In this document: positions 1-11,479 of the stretch, piece by piece
Layout: each line of letters begins with the position of its first letter
How positions within the stretch are numbered: the first letter of the stretch is position 1
Source of the DNA: Isoetes taiwanensis
Lineage: Eukaryota; Streptophyta; Lycopodiopsida; Isoetales; Isoetaceae
Reading direction: 5' to 3'
Length of the DNA stretch: 64,000 nucleotides
Assembly: GCA_021234155.1 (NCBI GenBank)
Contig: JAJEKV010000022.1
Coordinates: 5,603,852 to 5,667,851 of the forward strand
The notes under the pieces: generated by a model
What the model saw: only the letters and a program-made list of their open reading frames with translations
Told to the model about the DNA's origin: nothing
Databases searched by the model: none
Made by a program: the position numbers and the translations under genes

Positions 1-93
1 GGTTAGGGGGATATTTTAATAAGATATACCCTAGTTTCTGATGGTGTTGTCGACGAAAGTCCAAAACTAATATAGGGCCTGGCATATATTTTA

Positions 94-178
94 GGGAAAT
101 TTACCAAAATAACCCTAATTTTTGCTGTATTTCCCAAATTGCCCTTTGTATTTTCGAAATTCCCAAATTACCCAAAAG
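94..178 (+). repeat. MULE left terminal inverted repeat
   Basis: AT-rich 85-bp end made of phrases such as CCCAAATTGCCC and ACCAAAATAACCC. It matches the reverse complement of 2890-2972 with scattered substitutions. The GGG start is typical of plant MULE ends. Confidence 0.85.
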
Positions 179-987
179 TAAAATGGAAAATCCGAAAATA
201 GGCTTGCCGCTTAAAAAATCTTCTCGTTCTGATTTCTTCTCCGTTCCTAATCCGCTAATCTGATGCCGACTGCTATGGCCGCTGATACAAACCCAGACTG
301 AATTCGAACTTGCTGACCAATTCGATCTTGCTGATGATTCCACACCGAGATAAGCCTTTAGTACTGCTGATTCTGCCATTATTTAGTACTAGAATCTGCA
401 TGCCAGTAGTTCTGCAGCTTCTATAGTTGGATTCCACCTGGGTTACTTCTGCAGATTCTCCTTTTACAACCTCTTGCTTCTTTTGGCCCACGCTTTAAGA
501 TTGTTGCTTCACAGAATTAACCCGGCTTTTAAGATTTGGCAACTGCTTCAAGGTGGCAGTAGTCAGTAACAAGAAGAAGGAGCATTTAGCTCCACCTCAG
601 ATTTGTAGGAAGATTAGGTTGTCTGATGACGAACCAAACATTCTGGTTAAACTTAACTGCAATTAAGTAAATATTCCAGTTCAAATCAGGAAGGTATTGA
701 TGATGATATCTAGCTCAAGATGCCAATGGAAGTTCTGATTGTTTATCTTGACTCTAGCTCAACATTTCAGTTTAAGTAATAAAATAGCTATTGTTATAGA
801 TAAGGGAGGCAAGCTTCTTAATTCTTCTAGCTCAGTATGCTGATAAGGACGAATGGGTTTTGTTCAATGACAGGAGCTAAAAGTTCTTCTTTTTGTGATT
901 CAAAACTATCTGTTCTGCAGGTTGGGGAGGTCGGTGAGCTCTCAGAAATATTCCAGTAGAAAGGAGAAGTGCAGATGAATGTAAAAT

Positions 988-2651
988 ATGACGGATTTAA
1001 GAGTAGGCCAGCAATTTGACTCAATCTTGGACCTCCGGAATGCTGTGAAGGAAGAAGCCCTAAGTGCTCATGTGGAATTAGAAGTAGGCAAATCTGAAAA
1101 GAATAGGTATACAGTCTTTTGTGGAGACCAATCATGTCCGTGGAGGTTGCATGCATCAATCGTGCATGGTGGGCCGAGATGCGAAATAAAGAAATTCACT
1201 AGCTTGCATACTTGTGGAGGCATTGCTAAACTATGCAACAAGGAAGCTTCTGCATCATTTGTAGCAGCAAAATATATGGAAAAAATCAGGGACCAACCAG
1301 ATTATACTCCAAAGCAACTACAAGCGATTTTTAAGAGAGAAAACAGTGCGCTTGATTACTTACAAGGTTGCTTATAATGCTATCAAGCAAGCCCTTCGCT
1401 CTATTCATGGTGATTACTCTGAAGCATACAAGAAAGTTGAGGCTATTGCCAAGCCATCATGAATGCTAATCCAGGAAGTGTAGCAGTTGTGCAGCAAACA
1501 AGTGAAGGCAGATTTTACAGGCTATTTTTAGCTTTTGGTTCATGCATCAAACGTTCTTAACAGGTAGATTTCTTGGACATATGCTATGTGCAACAGGCAT
1601 TGATGCCACTGGAGGGCTCTACCCTATTGCATTCGGTGTGATCGATAATGAAAATGAAGACAACTGGGTATGGTTCTTGCAGTCATTACGTGATACCCTC
1701 CAGGTTCCAGACTCTGTGACTTTTGTTTCTGATAGAATGAAAGGTTTATTGCCAGCTATGGATCTTGTGTTTTCAGGAGTTCATCATGCTTTTTGCATGA
1801 GACATTTGGACGCTAATCTTAAAAAGAAGTGCAACAATGGTGAATTCATCAGGTTCTTTTGGCAAGCTGCATATGCTAAATCTGTGGAGGGCTTTAATGA
1901 AGCTATCCAAAGCATGAGGGCAATCAATAACAGTGTTACAGATTGGATGCTTGCTTCAGCACCCGCACAATATTGGGCAACTGCACACTTTAAAGGAACA
2001 CTGTTTGGTCACTTGACTTCTAACATTGCAGAGGCTTTAAATTCTTGGCTTCTTGAAGCTAGAGATAAACCTATCATTCCAATGCTAGAAATTATTCGAA
2101 GACAGCTAACTGAATGTTTTTACAAGAACCGTGTTGAAGGTGAGGCTTTGTGGGCGTCTTGTGGAGAAGCTGCTACATACACTCTAGTGAAAGATGCTCA
2201 ACAACATATTACAAAGGTCACTGAACGAGCTAGAAGGTATATAGTATTTCCTTCTGATGCATTTGTGTTTGAAGTACAAAGTCCAGAGCGATCAGTTGTG
2301 GTTAACATTGAGTCTAAAACATGTTCGTGTTTGGAGTGGCAAATGTTAGGATTGCCTTGTGGTCATGCAGTTGCTGCTATTCTTTTTCGACGACAACGTC
2401 CAGAGCTTTATACCCATCCAGGTTACTTGTTAAGTTCATTTTGCTATTCATATGCTGGAGCAATTTATCCACCAAATTTTGAACTTGTTGAAAGTAATGA
2501 ATTACTACCTCCTGCGACACGTCGTCCTCCTGGAAGGCCTAGAAGGAAACGGGATAGAACAGAAGACAGAGATAGAGAAAAGCGGGTGTACAAGTGCACA
2601 CGTTGTGGCAACGGCAGCCATAATGAACGCAGTTGCAGAAATCCTATTTGA
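988..2651 (+). pseudogene. MuDR-family MULE transposase, frame-broken, first catalytic Asp deleted
   Basis: The first segment (988-1377) has the N-terminal MuDR DNA-binding region: CPWRLHAS, then IKKFTSLHTC. Coding continues in the next frame from about 1360 (YKVAYNAIKQAL), and the NPGSVAVV stretch follows near 1460. The large segment 1542-2651 carries the catalytic core: TGRFLGHMLCATG, the second acidic site in SDRMKGLLPAMD, the glutamate region SNIAEALNSW, a SWIM finger (CSCLEWQMLGLPCGHA) and a terminal CCHC knuckle (CTRCGNGSHNERSC). Where family members have a conserved IDGT just before TGRF, the sequence jumps from FGSCIK to TFLTGR. A short deletion therefore seems to have removed the first DDE aspartate and shifted the frame. 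The copy is inactive but could be mobilised in trans through its TIRs. Confidence 0.9.
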
Positions 2652-2857
2652 CATTGCATATTTTTGTCATAATTTCATGTTGTGAAAATTATTTTGGAGC
2701 TCACGAATATGTGGTATTAAACACTTTCATTCCATCGGTAACTTTCATTCCATCTGTAAAAACTATAATCTATTGTGAATTTGGAAAGTTGCATGCATTC
2801 CATCTGTAAGAATAATGAATTTGGAACGTTGCACGGCTTTTTGATAATTTTTAGCAT

Positions 2858-2972
2858 AGAAAGGGCTATTTGGGAAAATACCAAAGAATTAAGGGCAATT
2901 TGGGAATTTTGAAAATACGAAGGGCTTTTTGGGAAATAAGTCAACAATTAAGGTTATTTTGGTAAATTTCCC
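2858..2972 (-). repeat. MULE right terminal inverted repeat
   Basis: Reverse complement of the left TIR. It extends further inward (to about 2858) because the phrase TTTGGGAA plus AAGGGC is repeated about three times, so the inner part looks like a small tandem expansion of TIR subunits. Confidence 0.8.
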
Positions 2973-3399
2973 TTTTAGGGAAGTATCCTTTTGGTCTTGT
3001 CTTTTAGAAAAAGCTTGACTGGTCAAGTGCAATATGTCCAGTTGAGTTTGCCAACCTCCATGAGGGAGTTTCCTCGTGGAGTCAGTAGCTGGGTCAGATC
3101 ATAACTTGAACTTGTCAAAGAGAATGCGAAAAATGCATTTCTAGGGTGCCTATAACTGTCGAACTTGAAACTTAGTAGTTTACTTGAATCTTAATGAATT
3201 ATTTTACGTCTTACGATTTCGACACTCACTAAAGTGGAGGTTTTTTCTTTTTGCCAGACTTTTAGGTATTGTTGCTGCTTTGCTACTGTTGGCATATTTT
3301 TTTTTTTTTTGAAGGACTTGAGCCTTTATTATCCAGAGAAAGTTACAGAGTATAATGGGGACTAATAACTCAGTGGAGAGAATGTCCACCAGAGCAAAA

Positions 3400-4328
3400 C
3401 CACCCCACTCAAATACAACATCTAAACAATATGAAGAGCAAGTAAAAACTCATAAGTAAGTGTGAATCTGAAGATAGTGCTCCCAAATACGGCTCTTCAC
3501 CTCATTAGCAATTGATGAGCACCTGAATGCTTTGACAATTCATTGTTGGGCATCAAGAAGGACCTGTGCATCTGAACAAGCAAGACCTTTGAATATGAGA
3601 AGATTCCTTCTTTTCCAAATGGACCAGATAATCCATGCAGAAGCCAAATGAAAGGCCCTTTTTGCCAAATTATCCCAACTACTTGGATAAACTGCTAATA
3701 ACACCTACTGGCTATTCAAATTGCAATGAAAGAGGCCTTGAAGCCACAACCAAGCATGTCTGACATGTCTACATAGGAAGAAGCAATGCTCAATTGTCTC
3801 GTCCCTCTGTGCACATAAGGGACAAAGTGCAGACACCTCTGGACGAAATCTGTGCACCAGAATATTAACGCGCAGACAACGATGAGTGACTTGCCACCAT
3901 AAAATAGATACTTTGGGATGGAGTAGTTTATCCCATACCCACTTCCACACTGCTTTCTGCCGATCCCTGGGAATGACCAAAGGCCACTTGGACGAAGGAG
4001 GCAAGACGTCAGCATCAAGCAAGACCTTGTACATGGAATTCACCAACTTATCTGCTTTGACATGCTCATGAACTACTCACGGCTGGGGGTCATCCACTTG
4101 TGCTACTGGGGGAAGAATTGAAGACACCTTCAGCCAAATAGCTCGATCCCACCTTAAAAGGAGGAACTTAGCTCTAAACTCCTCCCATGTCAGCAACTGC
4201 CTTTGATTATTATACCAATCGGATATCATATGCACACCTGCTGCTCTCCATCGACGTTGCGTCAATGGGTGGACTGAAGCAACCAGAGGACCACCATCCA
4301 ATGGAATCCACCAACAACTTGCAGTCAT
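3400..4328 (-). pseudogene. LINE-A C-terminal region with zf-RVT domain and 3' UTR
   Basis: Two frames carry the ORF2 tail: CWWIPLDGGPLV onwards (4077-4328), then the zinc-binding domain of plant RTs (3705-4046) with WWQVTHRCLRVN, CPLCAQRDETIEHCFFLC and HAWLW. Weak similarity to copy B continues to about 3480 (LLIFKGL, HYLQIHTY), followed by a ~150 bp 3' UTR and the poly(A). At least one frameshift separates the pieces from each other and from the RT. Confidence 0.85.
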
Positions 4329-4376
4329 GCTAGTGTGCGCAAGATGGTGAAAATGAAACAGAGATTGTACAGTCTC

Positions 4377-6272
4377 TTATGCAACTAGCAATCCTCTAAG
4401 AAATGGGGATGCATTAGGGTATGCCGTCAGTGGATAGAACAGAGCCCAGGGGAAAAGTGGCCTAAGAGACCGAGACCCAAAAGAAATGCACATTTGCAAA
4501 GACTGATAAACAAGGCGGGAACCCGGGGACTCATCCACATTATTCAAAATTCTCCAAATGAACTTAGAAATCATCACCTTGCTCTGCAAAAGAAAATTAA
4601 TCATTCCAAGGCCACCAAAATGCTTTGGCAACATGCACTTTTCCCAACTGACTTTGACAGCAGCACCCTCCTCTGTTCCCCCCCAGATGAAGTTCCTGAC
4701 AACCCTGACGAGAAGTAGTATCTTTGATTGTGGAGCCAACATGAACGAAGCCATATACACATGAGTGCTGCTTAAAACTGACTTAGCCACAACAATTCGT
4801 CCTGCCATGGAAAGCTTCGCTGTGGACCACCAAAAAAGGTGCTTTTCCAAGCCCTTAATCACTGCGTCCCACGCATCTCCTGATGAGATATGAACACCTA
4901 TAGGGATACCGAGAAGTTTGGTTGCTTTACCATGGGGAAGGATCTTCCATGGAAAGGTAGCTACACATGGTGGAACTGGAGAGTCCAAAGCCCATAGTGC
5001 TGTACACTTCTGCCAACCCACAAAAATACCAGATGCTAGGAAAAAGGAATCCAACAAGGAAATGGCATTCTGCAAATTTTGCTCATCTGCCCTCAGAAAA
5101 AGGAAAGTGTCATCCGCATATTGATTACAGATCTCCTGCGACCCATTGTTCATAGGAAGTCCATGCAAGATTCCCTCCTGTGCGGCAAGAGAGAAGACCT
5201 GTGCAAGAACCTCAGCCACAACTGTAAATAACAATGGAGCTAAAGGGCAGCCCTGACGGATGCCACGACCCACCTGAAAGAATGTTGAGGGTTCCCCTTG
5301 GAAGAGAATAGAAGAGCGAGCATAATAATGAAGCCTCATGACATCAGCGGTGAATTGTGCACCAAAACCAAAGCGTAAGAGACATTTCTCTAAGAAGACC
5401 CAGTCAACACTGTCATATGCTTTTGCAAAGTCCAGCTTCAAATATACAATTTTATGGCCCTGAAGTCGAGCCCAATAAATACCTTCATAGGCAGCAGCTA
5501 CATTGTTTAATATGCATCGTCGTGGCAGAAATCCTGACTGTGTAGAGGATATAGAATCAGCAAGAATATCCCGAAGCTTTTGTACATAAGCTTTGGCAAA
5601 AATCTTGTATACAGAAGATAGTAAGGTGATAGGGCGCCAGTCCGAAATTGTTGAAGGTTCCTTACACTTAGGAATAAGAGAAATGCAGCCCGAGTTGAGA
5701 ATTTTGTCTAGACGCCTTTGCCTCTTGAAATCCTGAAACGCGTTGTACACATCATCGCCAACACAATCCCATAACTCCTGAAAGAACTCCACAGGAATAC
5801 CATCAATTCCAGGACACTTTCCTTTCTTCAAAAGGAAGGTAGCATCTGCTAAATCATTCACCGTAATCTCTGCTTCTAGAGTAGCTCTTTGTTCCTCAGA
5901 TATAATAGGATGTGTCTTTGCCAGTAATGCCTCCTGAAAATCTGACTGGAAGGGAAGACGACGAGCAGCAAAAAAGGAAGAAAAGTGACCATGCAGAAAG
6001 AACTTAAGTTGCTGAGGATCAGAGATGAGAGGCCCATCTTGAACTTGGAGAGACACCATCGCAGAAGCTTGTCTCCGAATTTTTGCAGCTCTAAAAAAGA
6101 AGCCTGTGCAACGATCCCCCTCTTTGAACCATTGCAGGCCCGCTTTAACTCGAGCGTGATGAACTTGCTCAGCTTCCATCTGTCTAATGCTGGCCAAAAT
6201 CTGCTTCTCCTGCTGGGCATCTGATGGTACAACAGACCTGCAAGCCACTAATTGTTGGTACAGAGCAATCAA
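4377..6272 (-). pseudogene. LINE-A reverse transcriptase
   Basis: About 631 codons remain open. The linker has GLQWFKEGDRCTGFFF. The RT fingers and palm show ISLIPKCKEP, WRPITLLSSVYKIFAK, QSGFLPRRCI, LKLDFAKAYDSVDW and GIRQGCPLAP, and the catalytic YADD sits in NQYADDTFLFLRAD. The downstream KATKLLGIPIGVH and FIWGG blocks are typical of plant L1 elements. The catalytic YADD is intact, but the copy lacks its 5' half and is split from its C-terminal region, so it is a dead copy of a once-active family. Confidence 0.92.
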
Positions 6273-6278
6273 AATCCC

Positions 6279-6823
6279 TCAATTAGCAGCAACTCGCTGA
6301 CGACCCCAATTCTTAGCAAAGGACTTCACGGCAGCTAGAGCATCAACAATCCCAGCCATTCCTTTCCTTCTCACAAATGCAGAGGACCAGGCTTGCTTGC
6401 ATCCATCTTTAAACTCCTCGTCCTTCAAGTATAAAGTGTTTAACTTGAAATAAGTCTTGGTCCTGCTATGCGCCCCATCCTGAGAACAAGAGAAATATTG
6501 CGGATTGTGATCTGAAATAGAGCTGTCAAGCATGTTTTGGCGAGAGAAATTATGCAAATATGTAGCTGCCAATGCATTATAATAGCCCCTGTCATGACGT
6601 GCATATGCTCTACCAGCCCCAAGCCAGCCATTGCACCAAGTGAAGGTTCCATCGCCATCCACCTCTACCAAGCCACAGTCATGCATCAAGCGCTGCCATT
6701 GTTCACGTTCAAAGCCTTGAATGACTTCTGATCCTCTGCCGCACCGATCAACTTCCAACTCCACCATATTGAAGTCACCCACTAGCAACCATGCAACATG
6801 AGCCCCCAGTCGAACTAGTTTGG
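6279..6823 (-). pseudogene. LINE-A endonuclease, C-terminal half
   Basis: An exonuclease-endonuclease-phosphatase domain fragment. It reads in from the truncation point as RLGAHVAWLLVGDFNM, where GDFNM is the conserved catalytic block. Later it has FTWCN and SDHNPQYF, equivalents of the conserved Trp/Asn region and the SDH catalytic pair. The N-terminal catalytic residues are lost to 5' truncation. A stop codon separates it from the downstream RT frame, so the original ORF2 is interrupted here. Confidence 0.85.
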
Positions 6824-6862
6824 TGGCATATTGTTAGCTACACAATTTCCTCTAAAACTGCC

Positions 6863-7390
6863 ATGAATCCACAAGAGTTAGAAGGACTTAGGCTAGAAGC
6901 GGAGCCTCACATGAACCCAGAAGAAGGACTTAAGCTAGAAGCAGAGCCTCACATGGACCCCGAAGCCGAGTCCTCTACTCTGATGCAGAGGAAAAGATCA
7001 AGACCACAACAGCCATGGTCTTCCTTAAGACCCTCCTTGATGAATTGGCTTTGTGAGCGAATTTGTGCTGCTACACCTTCTGAGTTAGAGTTGATTACTA
7101 CCACAGAAGAAGGATGGCTAGACTTCCGCTCAGCTCTCATGAAAGATGCCGAGAGAGCTTTTGGGCCTCGAATGATAGAGCTAGAACCTGGAAAGGGTGA
7201 ATCTGAAAGGTATGCCTGGATAGATGGTAATGTATCTCGCACAACTGGAAATATGATTCATGCAGTAGCAATTAAAAGGGCAGATGCTAAGACTATCTGG
7301 TTTGCAATGGTAGATTCCTCTCAGATAGTTAAGAGGACTAGAATTGGTTCAGGAACATATGGAACGGTGTACAAATATCTTGGATTCTAA
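6863..7390 (+). CDS. Unidentified ORF in the spacer between the two LINEs
   Basis: This reading frame opens with ATG at 6863 and runs through most of the ~550 bp that belongs to neither LINE. The N terminus carries a near-perfect internal repeat (LEAEPHMNPE, LKLEAEPHMDPE), followed by RKRSRPQQPW, which could be a nuclear localisation signal. The last part contains RIGSGTYGTVYKY, which looks like the glycine-rich loop of a CDK-type kinase, but the frame ends at the LINE-B junction before any other kinase motif. It may be the 5' part of a host gene, or a processed copy, broken by LINE insertion. I do not recognise the protein as a whole. Confidence 0.35.
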   Translation: MNPQELEGLRLEAEPHMNPEEGLKLEAEPHMDPEAESSTLMQRKRSRPQQPWSSLRPSLMNWLCERICAATPSELELITTTEEGWLDFRSALMKDAERAFGPRMIELEPGKGESERYAWIDGNVSRTTGNMIHAVAIKRADAKTIWFAMVDSSQIVKRTRIGSGTYGTVYKYLGF

Positions 7391-9897
7391 GTCATTTGCA
7401 AAAGAATATGGGAGAGTCAGAGCTGCTGAAGCTAGAGGACTATTGACTGCATTGTACCAGGAATTAGAAGTACTCCGCGCTTGTGGCCATACTAGTGGAG
7501 TCAGAGAAAATGAGTTATTATCTCAGATCAAGGCTATGGAAACTGTAAAAGTTACTGAAGCCAAAGTGAAGGCAGAGTTGCAGTGGTTCAAGGACGGAGA
7601 TAGATGTACCCAGTTCTTTGGTGTTGCCAGATGGCGCTCTTATCTCCAATCCGATGAATCTTAAGCAGTATCTTCATCATCACTTTTCTTCATTCTTTGC
7701 ACGACATTCATTGCCCTTTTAGAAGGACATGCAATTGGCCGTATTGACTAAGGTGCGTCGCATTGTTTCTGAAGAGCAGAGGTTGCTTCTTGAGTCTAAT
7801 ATCGTGAAGGAGGACTTAAAAGCAGTTGTGGCTCTCTTGAAAATGGGTTTTGATGGCTTTCCTATTGAATTCTTTCAGAAGTGCTGGGACTGGTTGGAGG
7901 ATGACATATATGATGCCTTTTGTGAGTTTCAGAGATTTAGGAGCCTTGATAAGATTTTGAATACAGGTTGTATCTCTCTCATTCCAAAGAGCAAGGAACC
8001 CAAGACTATTTCTGACTGGCGACCTATTACATTGCTTTCCTCTGTGTACAAGATCTTTGCTAAATTGGAAGAAAGAGTTAGAGACATCTTGGCTGACGCT
8101 ATCTCATCAACACAATCTAGCTTTCTCCCTCGTCGTTGTATTCTCAACAATGTGGCTGCTGCATATGAAGGAATATATTAAGCCCGGTTACAGGGTCATA
8201 GAGCAGTGTATCTTAAACTTGATTTTGCTAAAGCTTACGATAGTGTTGATTGGGGTTTCTTGGAGAAGTGTCTTCTTGCACTTGGGTTTGGGGAGTCATT
8301 CACAAGGAATGTCATGAAGCTCCATACATCATCCAGATCTACTGTCCTTTTCCAGGGCGAGCCATCGGATATTTTTGTAGTGGGTAGAGGAATTCGGCAA
8401 GGTTGTCCCTTAGCACCCGTGCTTTTCACAATTGTAGCAGAAGTATTATCCCAGCTCTTTTCCGTGGCTACCTAAGATGGCGTTATTCAAGGCCTCCCAA
8501 TGGACGATGGTTCTCAAGAGGTATGTAACCAATATGCCAATGACACTTTTTTGTTCCTAATTGCCGAGGCTGAGAATCTTCGTAATGCTAATTATTAGAT
8601 ACATTCTCCTTAGTATCCGGAGTTCTTGTAGGGTGGCAAAAATGTACAGCTTTGTGGACGTTGGACAGTCCCATCCCTCCCTGTATTTGGACTATCCATG
8701 GAAGATTCTTCTGCATGGCAATACCACAAAGTTGCTTGGTATCCCAGTTGGAATTCACGTCTCTGCTTCAGATGCTTGGGATGAAATCATTAGTGGGTTG
8801 CAAAAGCACTTGTTTTGGTGGAATACAGCTAAACTGTCCATGCCCTGTAGAATCACTGTGGCTAAATGTGTTCTTAGTAATACTCATGTCTACATGGCGT
8901 CTGCTCTATTAGCTCCACAGTGTAAGATGGAGGAGATTGTGCATATCGTCAGAAATTTTATCTGGGGTGGAAATGAGTTAGGAGCGGTGGTCAAGGTAGC
9001 TTGGGCGAAATGCATTAGACCTAAGGCAGCTGGTGGTCTCTAAAGGGGTTGCTTGCTGCTTGGGACACTGTCATGTCTCTTTTCCATATTAATGCTGAGG
9101 CATGTCTTCAGTTGTCCACTCCATGCTGGTGGATTCCTTTGCAGGACACTCCAGAGAATGTGCCTCTAAGTGTGGTTGTTCATCCAAAGACACAACGACG
9201 ATGGGTAGCAGCTGGTATCAGCACTATTGCAGCTTGGTATGAGTCTAGTCATCTCATGTCATGGGAAGCATTTAGAACAAAGTTCTTGTTGTACAGATGG
9301 GACAGAGTAATCTAGAATCATATTGCTGCATTGTTGCCACAGGATTCTTGTCCACAGATTGAGGTAGTCGTATGGGGTTGCCATCAGGATATCCAGCCAG
9401 GGCAGTTTGTGTCTTCTGTGTATAAATTGCTTTTGCATTCTGAAATCCTGCCTCCATCTAAGAGGTGGCATCTTCGGGTCCCTCAGCCACAATGGAAAAG
9501 TGTTTGGATATGGGTATGGGATAAGCTGCTTCATCCCAAAGTAGTAGTTTTGTGGTGGCAAGTGATCCATAAATGCTTCAGAGTCAACAGGTTAGTCCAT
9601 AAAATGGATAATCGGATTTTAGAGCTCTGTGCTTTATGCCAGCAAAGGGTTGAGAGTATTGAGCATTGTTTTTTCTTGTGTGAGCAGCTTTGGCAAGCAT
9701 GGTCTTGGTTGTTGACCCTTTTTGGCACGTCTCGATCTAGCCAGCAAATTTTGCTTGCTATCTATCCTGATGCTTGGCCCAAACTACAGAAACGAGCTTT
9801 TCATCTCGCATGTGGCTGGCTTTTATGGTCAATCTGGAAGAGAAGGAGGTTGTTTATCTTTAAGGGCGTAGATACTGCAGATGAGATTGTTCTTTAG
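7387..9897 (+). pseudogene. LINE-B ORF2 remnant (RT and zf-RVT), several stops and frameshifts
   Basis: Segments in changing frames carry the RT: ELQWFKDGDRCTQFF (near 7600), ISLIPKSKEP and WRPITLLSSVYKIFAK (about 7975-8065), SSFLPRRCILNNVAAAYEG, LKLDFAKAYDSVDW (about 8210) and GIRQGCPLAP (8390). The catalytic tetrad reads YAND instead of YADD near 8535, so the active site is lost as well as the frame. The zf-RVT domain is at 9331-9897 (WWQVIHKCFRVN, CALCQQRVESIEHCFFLC). There are in-frame stops near 7662, 8181, 8475, 9043 and 9315. Confidence 0.88.
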
Positions 9898-10098
9898 TGG
9901 GCGCAAAATAAAATTGTTATGGCTTACTATTGTTCTTCTCTTGATCAAGAGAAGAAAGTACTGATCTGGCATACTTACCTTCAGGTTCATTCTTTTGCAT
10001 AGGCAGGTGGTTGTGCTCAGTTGGATCGGTTTGTCCACTGGGGTTATAATCCTGGTTTTTAGTTGGTGAATAAAGCTTGTCGTTCTTCAAAAAAAAAC
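7387..10098 (+). mobile_element. L1-type LINE copy B, 5'-truncated, plus strand
   Basis: Same family as copy A but in the opposite orientation. Protein-level similarity begins at SKSFAKEYG, matching VKSFAKNWG in copy A, and runs to a 3' UTR ending ATAAAGC...TCTTC plus a 9-A tail at about 10089-10098. This parallels the end of copy A (ATAAAGG...CCTTC plus A's). The two copies point away from each other with their truncated 5' ends ~550 bp apart. No clean target-site duplication could be found for this copy. Confidence 0.85.
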
Positions 10099-11300
10099 CA
10101 TCTGGTTCGTCTACCCTTGGCTTCTTACCAAGAATAGACCCAAAATTATTAGGGGTCGACTTCCTCTTTGGCATGCAAAACAAAGAGGGACATGATTTAA
10201 CAAACTTTTCTGAACATGAGATCACACTTGGCATGAATTTAAAGCTCAAACTAGTTTAATTTACGCTTGACGTGTTTCTAACTCCTTTTATAGGCACTTC
10301 ATACATGCCTTTACCATACATAGACCCCTTTCATCTATATCAAGACACTTCATCCATGCCTTTACTATCCATATCCTTATTGAACACTACTATCCCTAAT
10401 TGTCCCTTCAATACAAACACCTCCAGTTCATGCCGTGTGTGTATTCCTCTGCTTAAAACTATAGAAAACTATAGCAAAATTATATTCTAAAAGCCGATAA
10501 CTAAAAAATTGATTGAAGCTAATATACCTTATATGTTGTAAGAAAGGAATTCAAATTTATGCAACGCATAATACTCTCTATACAGTCTGTATTCTGCATA
10601 CCTTGAATGGGGGTCTGATCAACAGCCTCTGTAACTTGAGAAGAGCCGAATTTTGAAATTCCTCGGCCATCGCTTCCTCGACACCGTCCGATTCGACCAC
10701 CTCTTGTTTTAGAAGACATCGCCGAATCGCCTAGTGACAGAGCTGAAAGGTCGCTCAGATAAGCGTCGAGCTGCTCGAAGAAAAAAAGTTGCCCAGAAAT
10801 AGCTTTGTACCTGCACGAAAAATTTGAATTTCAAACGATATGGGGTTTCGAAATATTCTTGAAACAAAATAATAATGATGAAGATTCAGCTTCAAAAAAT
10901 CTCGTCTGCCGACTTCTTTCATTGAGTTTTACAAAAACCCATCCGTCGAGTTCTTTCATTGATTACTTTTATCCCGCCTAAATGTAATTAACCTAATTTT
11001 TCATCTAATTCGAATTTTTTCCAGCCGCCTGTATTTCATGAGTGCTTGTGATTTCGAGAACTCGAGACGGGTTCCTCAAGAATGTCTACAGAAGTCCGGT
11101 AAGCATCTCATTCCTATAACTTCTATAAGATTTTTCATTATTAGGCATCTGAATAGGCAATTGTATGTAGTGTCAGAGAGGAATGTTTCATGTTAATTAC
11201 AAATCAGAAAAGAAAAGTAGGATTATGCAAAGATTGACTCCTTCGATCCGACTACAAATTATCATGGAATTCCACTTGTATAAGTATGTCTGAGTTACAG
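10099..11300. other. No firm gene; one candidate first exon
   Basis: AT-rich sequence. The only gene-like feature is a possible minus-strand first exon at 10602-10719. It starts with ATG, encodes MSSKTRGGRIGRCRGSDGRG and continues to a plausible donor (CAAG|GTATGC). On plus, a very short ATG-containing piece near 11081 is followed by a GTAAGC donor-like site. The two would share a ~360 bp divergent promoter, but no downstream exons are recognisable for either. Confidence 0.25.
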
Positions 11301-11479
11301 TCACTAATTGTTGCGCTATGGATGAAGCTTTACCTCGCAGACACCCCAATGGGAATACAGTTGGTGAAAGCATGGAGACTTTTGTTGCATGGCCAAGAAA
11401 ACTATTAAAACAAGGTGCTGCGCACGGAGGGTTGCCCTCCGTGACCCGAGAGTGAAATGGCTTAAATCACACTTCAAAG

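Larger units (their letters stand above)
89..2982 (+). mobile_element. Mutator-like DNA transposon (MULE), degenerate but with both ends
   Basis: The element is bounded by long terminal inverted repeats. The left end begins GGGAAATTTACCAAAATAAC at 94, and its reverse complement closes the element at 2972. A 10-bp direct repeat TTTTAGGGAA occurs at 89-98 and 2973-2982, the right size for a MULE target duplication. The left copy overlaps the first five bases of the left TIR, so the exact left edge is uncertain by 5 bp. A transposase relic with MuDR-type domains lies inside on the plus strand. Coding frames are broken, so the copy is not autonomous. Confidence 0.88.
3290..6832 (-). mobile_element. 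L1-type LINE copy A, 5'-truncated, minus strand
   Basis: On the minus strand the element runs from about 6823 to a poly(A) tail, seen as a T run at about 3298-3310. The 9-bp sequence TGGCATATT precedes the tail (3290-3298) and follows the 5' end (6824-6832), which fits a short target-site duplication. The coding order is partial endonuclease, reverse transcriptase, then zf-RVT, as in plant L1 LINEs. The 5' part, including ORF1 and the endonuclease N terminus, is missing, the usual result of incomplete target-primed reverse transcription. Confidence 0.88.

Noticed and set aside
7340-7390. Protein kinase gene, from the glycine-loop-like RIGSGTYGTVYK
   Set aside because: No VAIK, HRD or DFG follows and the frame ends at the LINE junction; only the loop-like string is present.
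3290-10098. Single LINE with a 5' inversion by twin priming
   Set aside because: Both halves have their own 3' UTR and poly(A) at the outer ends and cover overlapping ORF2 regions, so they are two insertions, not one inverted copy.
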